In this document: positions 24,243 through 34,401 of the stretch, piece after piece
Layout of the letters: each line of letters opens with the position of its first letter
How positions within the stretch are numbered: the stretch's first letter is position 1
Source: Lachnospiraceae bacterium MD335
GTDB taxonomy: Bacteria; Bacillota; Clostridia; Lachnospirales; Lachnospiraceae
NCBI GenBank assembly: GCA_000403335.2
Contig: KE159617.1
Span: forward strand, 1,200,917-1,264,916
Direction of reading: 5' to 3'
DNA length: 64,000 nucleotides
Position numbers and translations under genes: made by a program
Notes under the pieces: model-generated
What the model saw: only the letters and a program-made list of their open reading frames with translations
What the model was told of the DNA's origin: nothing
Databases searched by the model: none

Positions 24243-26723
24243 ATGTATCGCAGATTAAAAAACATGTTGGGAGTAAGCCTTATGATTTTGGCAGTAGTCT
24301 TATCGCAGATACCGATGCCAAATGCGCAGGCGGATGAGACAAGCACGGTTACCTTTAGCATGAACGGCGGGGAGTTTAACGGGGAGTTTAACGGCTACAG
24401 CTTTAATAATCAAACACCGGTTTTGGTGATTGATAACAATAAGACAATCGACAACTATCCTGACGACCAGTATGCATCCTATGCTGGCTACGAGACGGAA
24501 AACGGAAAGTGGTATACGGATAAGGAATGCATCGAGGAATTTAACGGCGACAGCAAAATTTCAGAGAGCGTTACCATATATAAGAAGTGGTACAATACGG
24601 AAGGCGGTTTTTGCTTAAATCCGGATAAGACAGTACTGTACCGCTACGATGGCGACGAGAAGCTGGTGCAGATACCGGATTGCGTGACAACGATTGCACC
24701 CAATGCGTTTGACAGTGTTGAGAATATCAGGGGCATTATCTTGCCGAAGGATATTGAAACCGTATATGACGATGCTTTTAGCGGTGCAGCTCAGGGGAAC
24801 AGTATTATTTACATCTATGACAATGTATCTTCGCAGTCAAGCGAAATGGCACAAAAGCTTGCTGAGCGTTATGAACAGTTTGTCTACAGCTCTTACCTAG
24901 ATGTTGATAAAGTTGAGGAAATCGCAGGAATCGATTATACCGCAGAAGAACAAGCCGAAGAAAGCGATCATCAGGCGGATGAGAACAAGGAAACAGAAAC
25001 GCAGACTGTATCGGAGGAGCAAAAAGAAACACAGCCGCAGACCGAAACAAATCCGGCTGAGGAAGAGAAGCGGGAGTACACGGTGACTTTCGACACGGGA
25101 ATTTCGGGTATTTTGGGTGAAAAGCGTACGGTTGCCGCACACAGCACTGTTTCGGAGCTTGTGTCGATTTCAGGCGAACAGCCCCAAATTTTGACGAAAG
25201 GCAGCTATACAGTGGAATCTGATAGCGGAAAGCAGGAAATCACATATGTGTTTGACGGCTGGTATAAAGATTCGGCATGTACGACGGAGTGGAATTTTGC
25301 GAGTGATACCGTGGAGGGCGATACTGTCATTTACGCAAAATGGGACAGAAGCATGAAAGATTATTTTTATGTGACTTTTGTTGCGGACGGGGCAGACAAT
25401 GTGCCTGAGAAGGTAAAACTTTATGAGGATGAGCCGTTGACCGAACCGGAAGAAAAACCAACCATAAAAGGGAAAACATTTCAAGGGTGGTTTTTGGACA
25501 AGGAGGATTCCGAGAAATATGTGACATGGGGAAAGCCTTTGTCTGGCAATCTGACGCTCTATGCACAGTGGGAATCCGAAGGCTATACCGTGACATTCCA
25601 TATGAATGGCGGAAAGTACAGCGGAGTATATGGTGATAAAGAGTATGACCGTGCAGAAAGTGTTAAGATGAAGGTGGAGAAAGGGAAAGGAATTTCGAAA
25701 AAAGCATATCCAGAATACGGCGATGATGCGGTTTTTAAATATTCCGGCTATAACACGGATTCCGAGTGGTACACAGATAAAAACTGTCTTACAGAATATG
25801 AAAGAACAGGGTCAGGCGGGAATCCGAAGGAGGTTAAGAAAAATCTCACCCTCTACAAAAAGTGGTATGCCACAACATCAGGTTTTACAATGAATGCGGA
25901 CAAGACAGTACTTTATAAGTACAGCGGCAGCGCGGGCAGCGTAAAAATACCGGAAACGGTAAAGGTAATTGGTGAAGATGCATTTACAAATATCAATGCG
26001 GTCAAAAGTATAGCGCTTCCCGATTCGCTTACGGATGTAGACGAAGATGCATTCAGCGGATTCGAAAAGGCTTCAAAGGATGTTACAATTACCGCAAAAT
26101 CAGACCGTGCGATTACAATTGCAAAAGAGCTTGCAGCAAAATATAAGCATCTTGTATACGAGAAAGGTTCGGAATCTTCGGACAAGGAGCAGACAAAAAG
26201 TGATTCTGTAAGTGTCATCAATTCACAAAAAGATACAGGGATTACACTTGGCGCGGCAGTCAGCCAAAACACAGGTACGGCAAAAACAGCGCCGGCTGCC
26301 ACAGGTACGGGCACAGCGCCAAATACGGCACCGTCAGGGTTAACGCTGGGGGCATCCGGTACGCCTGCTGCAGGAATAGAGACGACTGGAATCGGCGCCA
26401 ATTCCGTTACGGTAGGTGAGACACAGCAGACGGCGGCATCGCAGGCGCCGATGGCATCGGATGCGATTGCGTCACAAAAGCCTGCATCGCAGGGCGGCAG
26501 CACTGCGCCGGCTGTAAAAGCAAAAACAACTTCAAAAACGACTTCAAAATCGAATGCCACTGCGGAAAGCGCACCGTCAGGTGCACGGCATGTCAAGGAT
26601 TCCACGCCAAAAACAGGCGACCCGGTTGCGTATCGTATGCTTTTGGTATGTGTACTGTTTTCAGCGGGAATGCTGCTTGTGCTTACTGGAAATGGAAGGC
26701 GGAAGAGATTTTCTCCATCTTAG
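24243..26723 (+). CDS. Sortase-anchored InlB/BspA-type surface protein
   Basis: An 826-residue cell-wall protein. Residues 1-31 are a signal peptide (cut near NAQA-DE). Several Listeria-Bacteroides (InlB B-type) repeats follow, seen as VTFSMNGGEFNG, TVTFDTGISG, FYVTFVADGAD and TVTFHMNGGKYSG, interleaved with BspA-type LRR units (VKIPETVKVIGEDAFTN). A Thr/Ser/Ala-rich stalk spans about 660-785. The sorting signal TPKTGDP is at 788-794, with a hydrophobic stretch and RRKRFSPS. An ATG with GGGGGAGGAG before it is 24243; an upstream in-frame start inside the sortase gene lacks support. The gene lies 13 bases after sortase 1. It overlaps the convergent small gene by 41 bases. Confidence 0.88.
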   Translation: MYRRLKNMLGVSLMILAVVLSQIPMPNAQADETSTVTFSMNGGEFNGEFNGYSFNNQTPVLVIDNNKTIDNYPDDQYASYAGYETENGKWYTDKECIEEFNGDSKISESVTIYKKWYNTEGGFCLNPDKTVLYRYDGDEKLVQIPDCVTTIAPNAFDSVENIRGIILPKDIETVYDDAFSGAAQGNSIIYIYDNVSSQSSEMAQKLAERYEQFVYSSYLDVDKVEEIAGIDYTAEEQAEESDHQADENKETETQTVSEEQKETQPQTETNPAEEEKREYTVTFDTGISGILGEKRTVAAHSTVSELVSISGEQPQILTKGSYTVESDSGKQEITYVFDGWYKDSACTTEWNFASDTVEGDTVIYAKWDRSMKDYFYVTFVADGADNVPEKVKLYEDEPLTEPEEKPTIKGKTFQGWFLDKEDSEKYVTWGKPLSGNLTLYAQWESEGYTVTFHMNGGKYSGVYGDKEYDRAESVKMKVEKGKGISKKAYPEYGDDAVFKYSGYNTDSEWYTDKNCLTEYERTGSGGNPKEVKKNLTLYKKWYATTSGFTMNADKTVLYKYSGSAGSVKIPETVKVIGEDAFTNINAVKSIALPDSLTDVDEDAFSGFEKASKDVTITAKSDRAITIAKELAAKYKHLVYEKGSESSDKEQTKSDSVSVINSQKDTGITLGAAVSQNTGTAKTAPAATGTGTAPNTAPSGLTLGASGTPAAGIETTGIGANSVTVGETQQTAASQAPMASDAIASQKPASQGGSTAPAVKAKTTSKTTSKSNATAESAPSGARHVKDSTPKTGDPVAYRMLLVCVLFSAGMLLVLTGNGRRKRFSPS

Positions 26724-26967
26724 CAATATCTTCCTTGCTGGAATATTTTTGAAGTATGGAATAAATCAGCGTAATTTCTTCTTTATCAAAAGAAATGTTG
26801 TTCTCACGGCTTAGCTTGGAAAGCGAAAGCAGAAAGGGCAGCATTTCTTTTTGGTTTGACATATCAATCGAAGCGCTCTGCATAAAAAGTTTCTCAAGAA
26901 ATGAGAGTTTTGCCTTGTCGATTCCTGTAAGCGCAGGGTCTTTCATCCATTCTTTATTTGCGTCCAT
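26683..26967 (-). CDS. Small conserved-looking protein of unknown function
   Basis: A 94-residue, mostly helical, charged protein without signal or membrane segment; I do not recognise a family. GGAGG stands ten bases before the ATG and lies inside the end of the 159-residue gene upstream, so translation is coupled. Its 3' end overlaps the 3' end of the surface-protein gene on the other strand by 41 bases. With the 159-residue gene and the Cys-rich gene it forms a leftward cluster. The charged/hydrophobic pattern looks like a real protein. Confidence 0.6.
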   Translation of the reverse strand: MDANKEWMKDPALTGIDKAKLSFLEKLFMQSASIDMSNQKEMLPFLLSLSKLSRENNISFDKEEITLIYSILQKYSSKEDIAKMEKISSAFHFQ

Positions 26968-26972
26968 ATCGG

Positions 26973-27452
26973 TCAGCCTCCATTTTGATTGAACATCTGC
27001 ATAATTTCGTTAATATCAATACCGCCGAATCCGCCGGTGTTTGCCGTGCCGTCGGTCTCGGGATTCAGACTTTGCAGCATTTCAAGCATCTGCTGCATTT
27101 CACGCATATTTTTCATTGTGCGCATCGCGGACATAAGCTGTGAAAACAGTTTTTCTTCGTTTGGCGCAAGATAGCGGTGTACGGCGTTGTAAATCTGTTC
27201 GATGTTATCTTCAATTCCCTTCGTGTCCTTGTCATCCTGACCTTTGCTGCATGCATGAATTCCAACATTTCCCGTAGGCTTACTTCCTTTTTCGATAAGC
27301 GACAGCGTATACTGCAATTCCATGTATTTAACAATGGCAGGCAGCATGCCGGCTTGTTCACCCTCCATAAAGGGAATAAGTGATTTCAGGATTTGAATAT
27401 GATTGGTGGTATAAAAATGGTCAAATGCCAGCACATAATCATTGTCATCCAT
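26973..27452 (-). CDS. Helical protein of unknown function
   Basis: A 159-residue protein, helical, rich in Met and Gln near the C-terminus (MRTMKNMREMQQMLEMLQSL) and ending in a Gly/Asn tail. No signal peptide, no membrane segment and no motif I recognise. GGAGG precedes the ATG by 11 bases. The downstream 94-residue gene starts six bases after its stop and uses a ribosome site within its last codons. The pair probably acts together. The Cys-rich gene upstream has its own terminator, so may be a separate transcript. Confidence 0.65.
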   Translation of the reverse strand: MDDNDYVLAFDHFYTTNHIQILKSLIPFMEGEQAGMLPAIVKYMELQYTLSLIEKGSKPTGNVGIHACSKGQDDKDTKGIEDNIEQIYNAVHRYLAPNEEKLFSQLMSAMRTMKNMREMQQMLEMLQSLNPETDGTANTGGFGGIDINEIMQMFNQNGG

Positions 27453-27584
27453 AGTGTTTCAAACCTCCAATCTGATTGACGCGGCAGCTGTAAGGATGCC
27501 GTAGGGTGTATGTATTCATAAAATCATATGATAAAGAGATCGCGGATATTCCCACAATAAAAAGATTTCTCCGGTCTGCAGATT

Positions 27585-27620
27585 GTAAAAAGAGGGCCCG
27601 TGTACACAGACCGAGCCCTC
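27585..27620 (-). terminator. Terminator of the Cys-rich gene
   Basis: On the reverse strand GAGGGC...GCCCTC closes a hairpin (27592-27597 with 27615-27620) and is followed by TTTTTACAAT. It lies 21 bases after the Cys-rich gene's stop. Confidence 0.75.
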
Positions 27621-27640
27621 CGAAACGAAAAGCGTTCGTT

Positions 27641-27928
27641 TTAGCAGCATCCGCAGCCATTTGAGCCGCCGCAGCAAGAAAGGAGAATTAAGATCCAAAT
27701 CCAGTTGCCGCATCCGTTACCGCATCCGCAGCCGTTGTCATTGCCGCATCCGCAGCCACAGCCGTTGTTTCCGAAGAAAGACATGCCGTTAGAACCGCCG
27801 CAGCAGCAAAGAAGGATTAAAATCCAAATCCAGCTTCCAAATCCGTTGTTGTTGCCACAGCCGCAGCCGCACTCCGAATAGTTTGGTGTCTGATTGCAGC
27901 CACAGTTGCTTGCTGATAATTCGCTCAT
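27641..27928 (-). CDS. Cysteine/glycine-rich small protein with duplicated hydrophobic module
   Basis: A 95-residue protein with very many Cys, Gly and Asn residues. Two near-identical modules, GSWIWILILLCCCGGSNG and GNWIWILILLSCCGGSNG, are each preceded by CGCG-type spacer. This resembles high-Cys 'chorion-like' or spore-coat-like small proteins of Firmicutes. The hydrophobic WIWILILL could sit in a membrane or self-assemble; the Cys clusters could bind metal or form disulfides. GGAGG precedes the ATG. The real role is unknown. Confidence 0.7.
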   Translation of the reverse strand: MSELSASNCGCNQTPNYSECGCGCGNNNGFGSWIWILILLCCCGGSNGMSFFGNNGCGCGCGNDNGCGCGNGCGNWIWILILLSCCGGSNGCGCC

Positions 27929-28140
27929 GTTGAGTACCTCCGAAGAAGTGTTTTTCTATACTATATGTGTAAGGTGAAAAAGTGTTACAGCCAGAAGATT
28001 ATTTTTGTGAAAAGAAGGAAAAATGTATGCAGCGGATAACATAAAAAATGCCCATAATTCAGGCATTTACATAAGGTTTTGACATAGGAAAAATAAGTAA
28101 AGATAAAACGATGAATTTCATATTTTCGCTTGATATTTAA

Positions 28141-28169
28141 TTGAATGTGTCCGAAAAATATTGTATAAT
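28141..28169 (+). promoter_or_regulatory. Promoter of the 2018-residue surface protein gene
   Basis: TTGAAT (28141-28146) and a perfect TATAAT (28164-28169), spacer 17, lie 66 bases before the ATG. The rest of 27929-28235 holds no gene. Confidence 0.85.
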
Positions 28170-28235
28170 GATAGATAATATGCAGCCATATAGTCTAAAG
28201 ACTGAAAATAGAAGGAAATGAAGGAGGACTTATCC

Positions 28236-31200
28236 ATGAAAGCACCGAAATTACGGAAAAAACTGCTGGCAGGTATTCTATGTGCAGGTATGATATTTCA
28301 GACAATTCCAATCAATGTATTTGCCAGTGAGAGCATAGGCGCTGCGGAAACACAAGTGCAAAACGAATCGGAGGAGATACCGGAGGAAACCATGTTGTCA
28401 GAGACGGCAGTGCCTGAAACTGAGGAATTGGCAGCGAGTCCGGAAAGCGAAGTACAGACGGATACGTCAGTGCAGGAGGCGGAACAGCAGACAGAAGCCA
28501 CGGCGCAGACAGAAACTACGACGCAGACTGCAGAAGAGCCGGAAACACAGCAGACAGAAGTATCGGAAACCGTTTTGACAGAAACCGAAACCGCAACGGG
28601 TGACAGTTCGCAGGAAGCAGTAAGCGAGGACGCAGCGTCGGAAACGGAAATGACAGAAAGCGAGACGCAGGAGAATCAAACTGCAGTTCCGGTTGCGGAT
28701 GATGATTTGATCGACTATACAACGCTTCGCATGGCAACGGAAGAAACGTATTATTATTATGGAAATACACTGTATATTATTGCAAAGCTAAGCGGATGTG
28801 AGATACCCGATGATGTGATAATGGAGTTTGCCATTGATGAAAAGGTTTGCGGTGTAAATGCTCCTGAGCCGTTTGGCAGGATTTATAAGGATGAATCGCA
28901 TGAGGGATATTATATTCTCATTTTTGAGAAGGGCGATTTAGCCAGTGCAAACACCGATTCCCATAATATTTCAATAACCTTGTCAAAAACAACTGCCGGA
29001 GGCGGTATCCGGGAATTGGTAACAAGAGAGGGTGTTTTCGCGGTAGAGGAGCAGGACATATTCCTTGAAAAGACGCCATATTATATGGGCGTGTCAGATG
29101 ACAGTGTTGAGGTGGTTGTTTTTAATACGGCGGACGATATTGAAACAATGGCGCTTGCCAACAACGGTGAGACAGTGGCTGCCCCGACGGATGACAGCAA
29201 ACCCGCGAAGACGACAACCAATACAGATCCGCGTTATACCGGAATTTGCAGCGACTATGAGATTCCCAAAGCAATACTTCCGCAAAGCGGCGTACTGTTG
29301 TATAAAAGCGCCTGGGTGCTGAAAAATTTAAAAAATGCGATTGATTTGGGCAATTATAATCTTCACATTGTTTTTGACAATGGCGAGACAATGGATTTGA
29401 GTGATGCCGTTTCCATTACCTCCGATGCCGTTGTCACGAATTGTACCATAGCAACTGATTACGACAATACAAGCCCTTATGCGTATCTTTTTATTCAGGG
29501 TTCGGGATTTGACCCGTCCAAGGTTACTTACAATTTCCGTGCAGGCTCCGCATCGGGTTCGCCGCTTTCTTCCACGAGGGTGAGCTATAAAGACGTTTGG
29601 TCGGGATACATTGTAAAATTCCAAAAAATAGGAAACTGGCCGAAGGCAGGAGAGGATATTTATGTTTCTTTCCGGGGAAATAACATTCGGTTTTCGAAGA
29701 GCGAATTTACCACTACAGTTCAGTCCGGTATCTATTATGCCGAATATAATCCTGTACTCAAAGCAGTGGAGGCAGGCGTAACGACGGATTTGAGCGGTAA
29801 AAGGACACAGTTCAGTATTGTTGAGAACAAGGATGGCACAGACGGAAATCCTACTACGGTAAATTCCCTGACGGAAAGCTTAATATATCTTACTCCGCAA
29901 AATAAGCTGACAGCAGGAAAGCATTACGTCAAGCTCGTGGTTAATGGGATAAAGGATCCGTTATATTCTCCGGTATTTAATGTAGATGCAAAGGTTTTGG
30001 ACACCAACAGATGGGACGCGCCGAAAGTGATTTCCAAAAATGCGGAGCGCCATTACTTCTATTACTATTATGAGGAAGCGGGAATTACCAGCAGCGACTT
30101 GTCCGCAAAAATTACTTCCGAAAACGGAACTTCAAGGGATGCGGTTATTTCAGCGACGGAATGGCTCAGGGAAGACGCAGGCAGGGGAACCAGCATAAAG
30201 GTTGTGATTCCGACACAGAAGCTTGATATTGGCAAGTATACCGTTGAAATTTTTAAAACGAAAGATGAAGTAACAAGCAGTATTGATACTTATCAGTTTG
30301 AGATAGTCGCTTCTAAAGGCAATAAATTTATCCTTGATGAGTATTCCATATCATGGGTGAATGATGATGTGATGCAGGTTTACATAAAGACACCGAACTG
30401 TTCCGAGGAAGATGATTTTGACATTAAGCTTACGGAAACAGGCGGGAGAGAGGTAGAGGATCTCAAAGCCGTTATTACAAACAGATACTCTGACAGTATC
30501 TATATGGAAGTAACGGGACTGAAACGAACAAAAGCGTTCAGGGATTATTATGTATTACTCACACATAAAAACAAAGATTATGCGGAGCAGGGGTATCCGT
30601 TCCTGATGTCGGATATGACAAAACCGTATTATACGGATGGACAAAAGGAGAAAGGTGAACTTAAAACCATTGCATTTAATAAAGGTATGCCGATTAAAGT
30701 AACGGCAAATAACAGGGTTGTAGGAATTAATCTTCAGTATATGACGCTTCCTGCAACGGTGAATCTATATGCACCCAACGACACAACGGTGCTTGCGGAT
30801 TTGACAATCACGGCAGCGACGGAAAATGACTACTATTACTTTACAAAAGAGTTTTATGACAAACTCCCCAATAAGGATACACTTTATGATATGGTAATCT
30901 CCGACGGAGACGGATGGGGCAGGACGTATCCGAGAGTGACAATCGGATACCGTGAGGAAACCGTACAAAATGATTTTCAAGTGGAGATAACGACAAACAT
31001 TTTGTTCCTTGGTACACAGGGAGAAGATACGGCAGAAATCACGGTTACCGGAAATAAGCAGAAGCCGACTTTTGAGGCTTCGGATGAAAGCATCCTGACG
31101 GTTACGGCAGACGAGAAGGATCCCAATAAGGCGATCGTCAGCGCTGCGGAAAAGACAGGAACGACCGTCGTTACGATTTTTGCAGACGGTGTGGAAAAAA

Positions 31201-34200
31201 CGATTATTGTGACGGTCACGGCAAAGGTAGACGGGATTGTCTTAAACACTTCGAGCAGGAAGATGTGGGCAGGAGACACGTTTGTTGTGGAAGTATTTAC
31301 GCTGCCGAGCGGTTCGGAGGATGATACCCACAGAATGACCTTTACTTCGTCCGACCAAAGCGTGCTTTATGTAAAACAGCTTACGGCAACTACGGCGAGA
31401 ATCACCGCAATGGGTCCGGGAACGGCAATTTTGCGTGTTTCGCTGAATGGAACAACGCATGTTACCAGCATGTCTGTTTCCGTGACAGGACTCTTTTCGC
31501 TGACGGAAAAGAAAGCAAAAATTGCGGAGGCAGGAATCAGCAGTTATATTGAGAATGTTGACAGGACTTTGGAATACTGTGAGCTTCCCGAAGGTTGGAA
31601 ATGGGATGACGGTACGATTAGTCTTTCCGCAAGCGATGATGCGCCCGTTCAATATTATGGAGCGACCTATACACAGGAGGGGTATAAGACATTTTCCGCG
31701 CGGCTTCCTGTTGCGGTAACACGGATTACGGGAATCAACATCGACGGCAGAAATCTGATTAACAGAGGAAAAGAAGAGAACTTCAGTGTTACCTATGAAT
31801 ATGTAGGACGCAGTATCAAGTGGGAAGAAATTGACAAGCGACTCAGCGTAAACTGTGTAAAGGTTACGGATGAAGAGCTTGCGGCAATCGTGTCGGTAGA
31901 CAAGGAGCAGATTGTCATTGCAACAAAGGAGGAAACGGAAGGCGGTACGGCAGAATTCCGCTTCACGTTGTCGATTGATAATGGAACCATTGAAGGCAGC
32001 GACATGCTTGCAAAGACTTTCAGCATTACCGTTCCGGTAGAAGACTGTGTGGACAATATTATTCTGACACCGTTAAAAACGGGTGACCAAAGCTTTACGT
32101 TTTTGCCGGACAGCAAACGGATGGAATTGGATGTCAATGAGGTTAAGAAGGTAAACGGAAAGTATCCGGTTTCAATCGGGCTTGAGGCGACGATTAACGA
32201 AGTGCCGGCAAAAAATATTGCGTTTGAATGGCAGTCAAGCGATGAGGAGGTTGCGTCCTTTACCAAAGACAAAAAGACCGGCGAACTGATTACGGATAAA
32301 AACGGTAATGTAGTGCTTACCATTAAGCGTGTCGGTATTGTGCGGATAACGGCTACTGCGACAGATCCGGGTGCATTTGCGGGAACTTTGACGATTAACG
32401 TAATGGACTATGAACCTGTGCTTGAGACTGCGGTGATTACGGTCAATAAAAACAATGCAATTGGGACGAAGTTCGGTTTACAGGAGCAAAACGGCAATAC
32501 AATCAGAAAAGTAAGAGTGTTGGAGCAGGAGGCAGAATCCCCAAACTTTGCGGTGAAGCTTCCGGTAAACGGTATGTCTGCCATGACGATTAAGGACAAT
32601 TCGCCTGCAAAGGGATATGATAAGAAAACGACGACGAACGCCATACTGGAAATCGAGACAACAAAAGGTGGGCGTTATCAGTATCCTGTAACAATTGTTA
32701 CGGAAGTGGCGGTGCCTACGGCATCCATTAAATTAAAGAAAAAGGCAAATCTGTTTTATACGGATGCAGAGGCGGTTTATACCATATCAAGTAAGTATGA
32801 AATAGAGTCCGTTAAGGATGTGGGACCGGCGTATAAGGAACGGTTCTATGGAATATATCACAAAAACAATGCAACGGTAACCTTCAGTACAAAAGGAACG
32901 CTTGACAGTACGACAATCGGTCTGTTTACGGCTTCGAAATCGCCGCGCCTGGAAACAAGACTGCAGATTAACTTTGCCGGGTACAGCCAGCCGCAGTATA
33001 TTGATGTTAAAGTCAAGACAGAGAATAAAAAGCCGAGTCTGAGCCTTACGGGTCTTACGGTATGTCCCGGCATGGCATCAGGGGTAGTGAATGTTGTGGA
33101 TACAAAAACCAAAGAGAAGCTTACCCTGAAAAGTGCGACAATGGGGCTTACGATGTCAAAGCCTGTGGATGGTTTAACCGTACCTGTTATCAATGCGGGC
33201 GGCGGTATGGACGTAATTTATTTTGGTAATAAGAATGCTGCATATGCGGTTGCATTAACAAACAGAGACTGGACGCAGTCTGTCGATGTAAAAGGCAAAA
33301 TTACATACGTCAAGGCGCCGGAGCTTTTAACGCTTGCACTTGGAAGCAAACAGCTTACTCTAAACATGGGTACGAATATCAGGGATCACGGAATCAATAG
33401 TATTCCGGTTTCCGTCAGCGGAAATGATGTCAGGATTACCAGCATTGTTCATGACGGAACAGCGCAGCAGCTGATTGACAAAGGCGTTCTGTCTTATGGG
33501 TTTGATGCGAAGAAGCAGACGATTAATCTTGGCTTGGTAAAAGATGCGCAGAGCGCTTTTAAGACAGGTAGCTATAAATTAAATCTGTATGCGTCCATTA
33601 TGGTCGGGGAGAGTAGTGTAACAATCAAAAAGGCAACATTTACGATTAAGATTGTGGATGAAAAGGCGGCGAAGGTGACGCTTGCCTCACCGAAAGGAAA
33701 AATTAACCTGATCGAAAGAAATACGACTTCTGTTGTATACACGCCTAAGGTTTCCGGCATCGAATCCCGTGTGAAATCCGTGAGCGTAACAGGCGATAAT
33801 CAGAAATTCTTTACGGCTGTGCTTAATCAGGATAACAAGGTAGAGGTAAAAGCCCGAACGGGTGTCAGCGGAATGTCAAGCAAGACAACGTATCAGGTGA
33901 CGGTTTTGTCTACGTTGGAAAACGGATACAAAATAGAATCGGTTGTTAAGGTAAAGCCGGTTAATAAGCTGCCAAAGATTATTTTAACCCCGAAGGAAGG
34001 CAATTTGTACAGAACCAATGCAAACAAATATGTCACGGCGCTTTCCTTTAAGGACAGTTCAATCGGCGTAAATAGTATATCAGGCGTTACATTTAATATG
34101 AAAGGGCAGGATGCCGAGAAGTTTTCTCTGTCAAACGACCTGATTCGAAACGGTACGATAAGCTTTGCATTGGCGGGCGACAGACTAAATATGAAGAAAG

Positions 34201-34292
34201 GCACTTATAAATTGACGTGTCAGGTTCATTTTAAGGATGCGGACATTGATGCGAAGCCTGCAACGGTTAATGTGACAATCACGGTAAAATAA
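28236..34292 (+). CDS. Very large secreted protein with Ig-like domains, no wall anchor
   Basis: A 2018-residue exported protein. A signal peptide covers about residues 1-30 (FQTIPINVFASES). An acidic Glu/Thr/Gln-rich stretch (about 31-155) follows, then a long series of beta-rich domains. One is a bacterial Ig-like (BIG2-type) domain at about 995-1080 (VDGIVLNTSSRKMWAGDTF and later DQSVLYVKQ). The C-terminal half has several Ig-like repeats as well. There is no LPxTG/TPxTG motif, membrane anchor or choline-binding repeat at the end. The ATG at 28236 has AAGGAGG eight bases before it; an ATG 18 bases earlier is weaker. It is flanked by its own promoter and terminator, between the two sortase units. 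Confidence 0.82.
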   Translation: MKAPKLRKKLLAGILCAGMIFQTIPINVFASESIGAAETQVQNESEEIPEETMLSETAVPETEELAASPESEVQTDTSVQEAEQQTEATAQTETTTQTAEEPETQQTEVSETVLTETETATGDSSQEAVSEDAASETEMTESETQENQTAVPVADDDLIDYTTLRMATEETYYYYGNTLYIIAKLSGCEIPDDVIMEFAIDEKVCGVNAPEPFGRIYKDESHEGYYILIFEKGDLASANTDSHNISITLSKTTAGGGIRELVTREGVFAVEEQDIFLEKTPYYMGVSDDSVEVVVFNTADDIETMALANNGETVAAPTDDSKPAKTTTNTDPRYTGICSDYEIPKAILPQSGVLLYKSAWVLKNLKNAIDLGNYNLHIVFDNGETMDLSDAVSITSDAVVTNCTIATDYDNTSPYAYLFIQGSGFDPSKVTYNFRAGSASGSPLSSTRVSYKDVWSGYIVKFQKIGNWPKAGEDIYVSFRGNNIRFSKSEFTTTVQSGIYYAEYNPVLKAVEAGVTTDLSGKRTQFSIVENKDGTDGNPTTVNSLTESLIYLTPQNKLTAGKHYVKLVVNGIKDPLYSPVFNVDAKVLDTNRWDAPKVISKNAERHYFYYYYEEAGITSSDLSAKITSENGTSRDAVISATEWLREDAGRGTSIKVVIPTQKLDIGKYTVEIFKTKDEVTSSIDTYQFEIVASKGNKFILDEYSISWVNDDVMQVYIKTPNCSEEDDFDIKLTETGGREVEDLKAVITNRYSDSIYMEVTGLKRTKAFRDYYVLLTHKNKDYAEQGYPFLMSDMTKPYYTDGQKEKGELKTIAFNKGMPIKVTANNRVVGINLQYMTLPATVNLYAPNDTTVLADLTITAATENDYYYFTKEFYDKLPNKDTLYDMVISDGDGWGRTYPRVTIGYREETVQNDFQVEITTNILFLGTQGEDTAEITVTGNKQKPTFEASDESILTVTADEKDPNKAIVSAAEKTGTTVVTIFADGVEKTIIVTVTAKVDGIVLNTSSRKMWAGDTFVVEVFTLPSGSEDDTHRMTFTSSDQSVLYVKQLTATTARITAMGPGTAILRVSLNGTTHVTSMSVSVTGLFSLTEKKAKIAEAGISSYIENVDRTLEYCELPEGWKWDDGTISLSASDDAPVQYYGATYTQEGYKTFSARLPVAVTRITGINIDGRNLINRGKEENFSVTYEYVGRSIKWEEIDKRLSVNCVKVTDEELAAIVSVDKEQIVIATKEETEGGTAEFRFTLSIDNGTIEGSDMLAKTFSITVPVEDCVDNIILTPLKTGDQSFTFLPDSKRMELDVNEVKKVNGKYPVSIGLEATINEVPAKNIAFEWQSSDEEVASFTKDKKTGELITDKNGNVVLTIKRVGIVRITATATDPGAFAGTLTINVMDYEPVLETAVITVNKNNAIGTKFGLQEQNGNTIRKVRVLEQEAESPNFAVKLPVNGMSAMTIKDNSPAKGYDKKTTTNAILEIETTKGGRYQYPVTIVTEVAVPTASIKLKKKANLFYTDAEAVYTISSKYEIESVKDVGPAYKERFYGIYHKNNATVTFSTKGTLDSTTIGLFTASKSPRLETRLQINFAGYSQPQYIDVKVKTENKKPSLSLTGLTVCPGMASGVVNVVDTKTKEKLTLKSATMGLTMSKPVDGLTVPVINAGGGMDVIYFGNKNAAYAVALTNRDWTQSVDVKGKITYVKAPELLTLALGSKQLTLNMGTNIRDHGINSIPVSVSGNDVRITSIVHDGTAQQLIDKGVLSYGFDAKKQTINLGLVKDAQSAFKTGSYKLNLYASIMVGESSVTIKKATFTIKIVDEKAAKVTLASPKGKINLIERNTTSVVYTPKVSGIESRVKSVSVTGDNQKFFTAVLNQDNKVEVKARTGVSGMSSKTTYQVTVLSTLENGYKIESVVKVKPVNKLPKIILTPKEGNLYRTNANKYVTALSFKDSSIGVNSISGVTFNMKGQDAEKFSLSNDLIRNGTISFALAGDRLNMKKGTYKLTCQVHFKDADIDAKPATVNVTITVK

Positions 34293-34310
34293 AAAATGGA
34301 TAAAAAGAAG

Positions 34311-34341
34311 CAAAACGCGGGCGGAAAACCTGCGTTTTGTT
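34311..34341 (+). terminator. Terminator after the large secreted protein
   Basis: CAAAACGCGGG pairs with CCTGCGTTTTG (11 bp, one G-U) around a 7-base loop, followed by TTTAC. The T-run is modest. Confidence 0.65.
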
Positions 34342-34401
34342 TACATAATATTGCTGCACGCGAAGAAATAGACAAAGTTGTATAAAAAATTAGAAAAACA
34401 C

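Noticed and set aside
25913-26605. 230-codon reverse frame inside the anchored surface protein
   Set aside because: It mirrors the low-complexity Ala/Thr/Ser-rich stalk of the forward gene.
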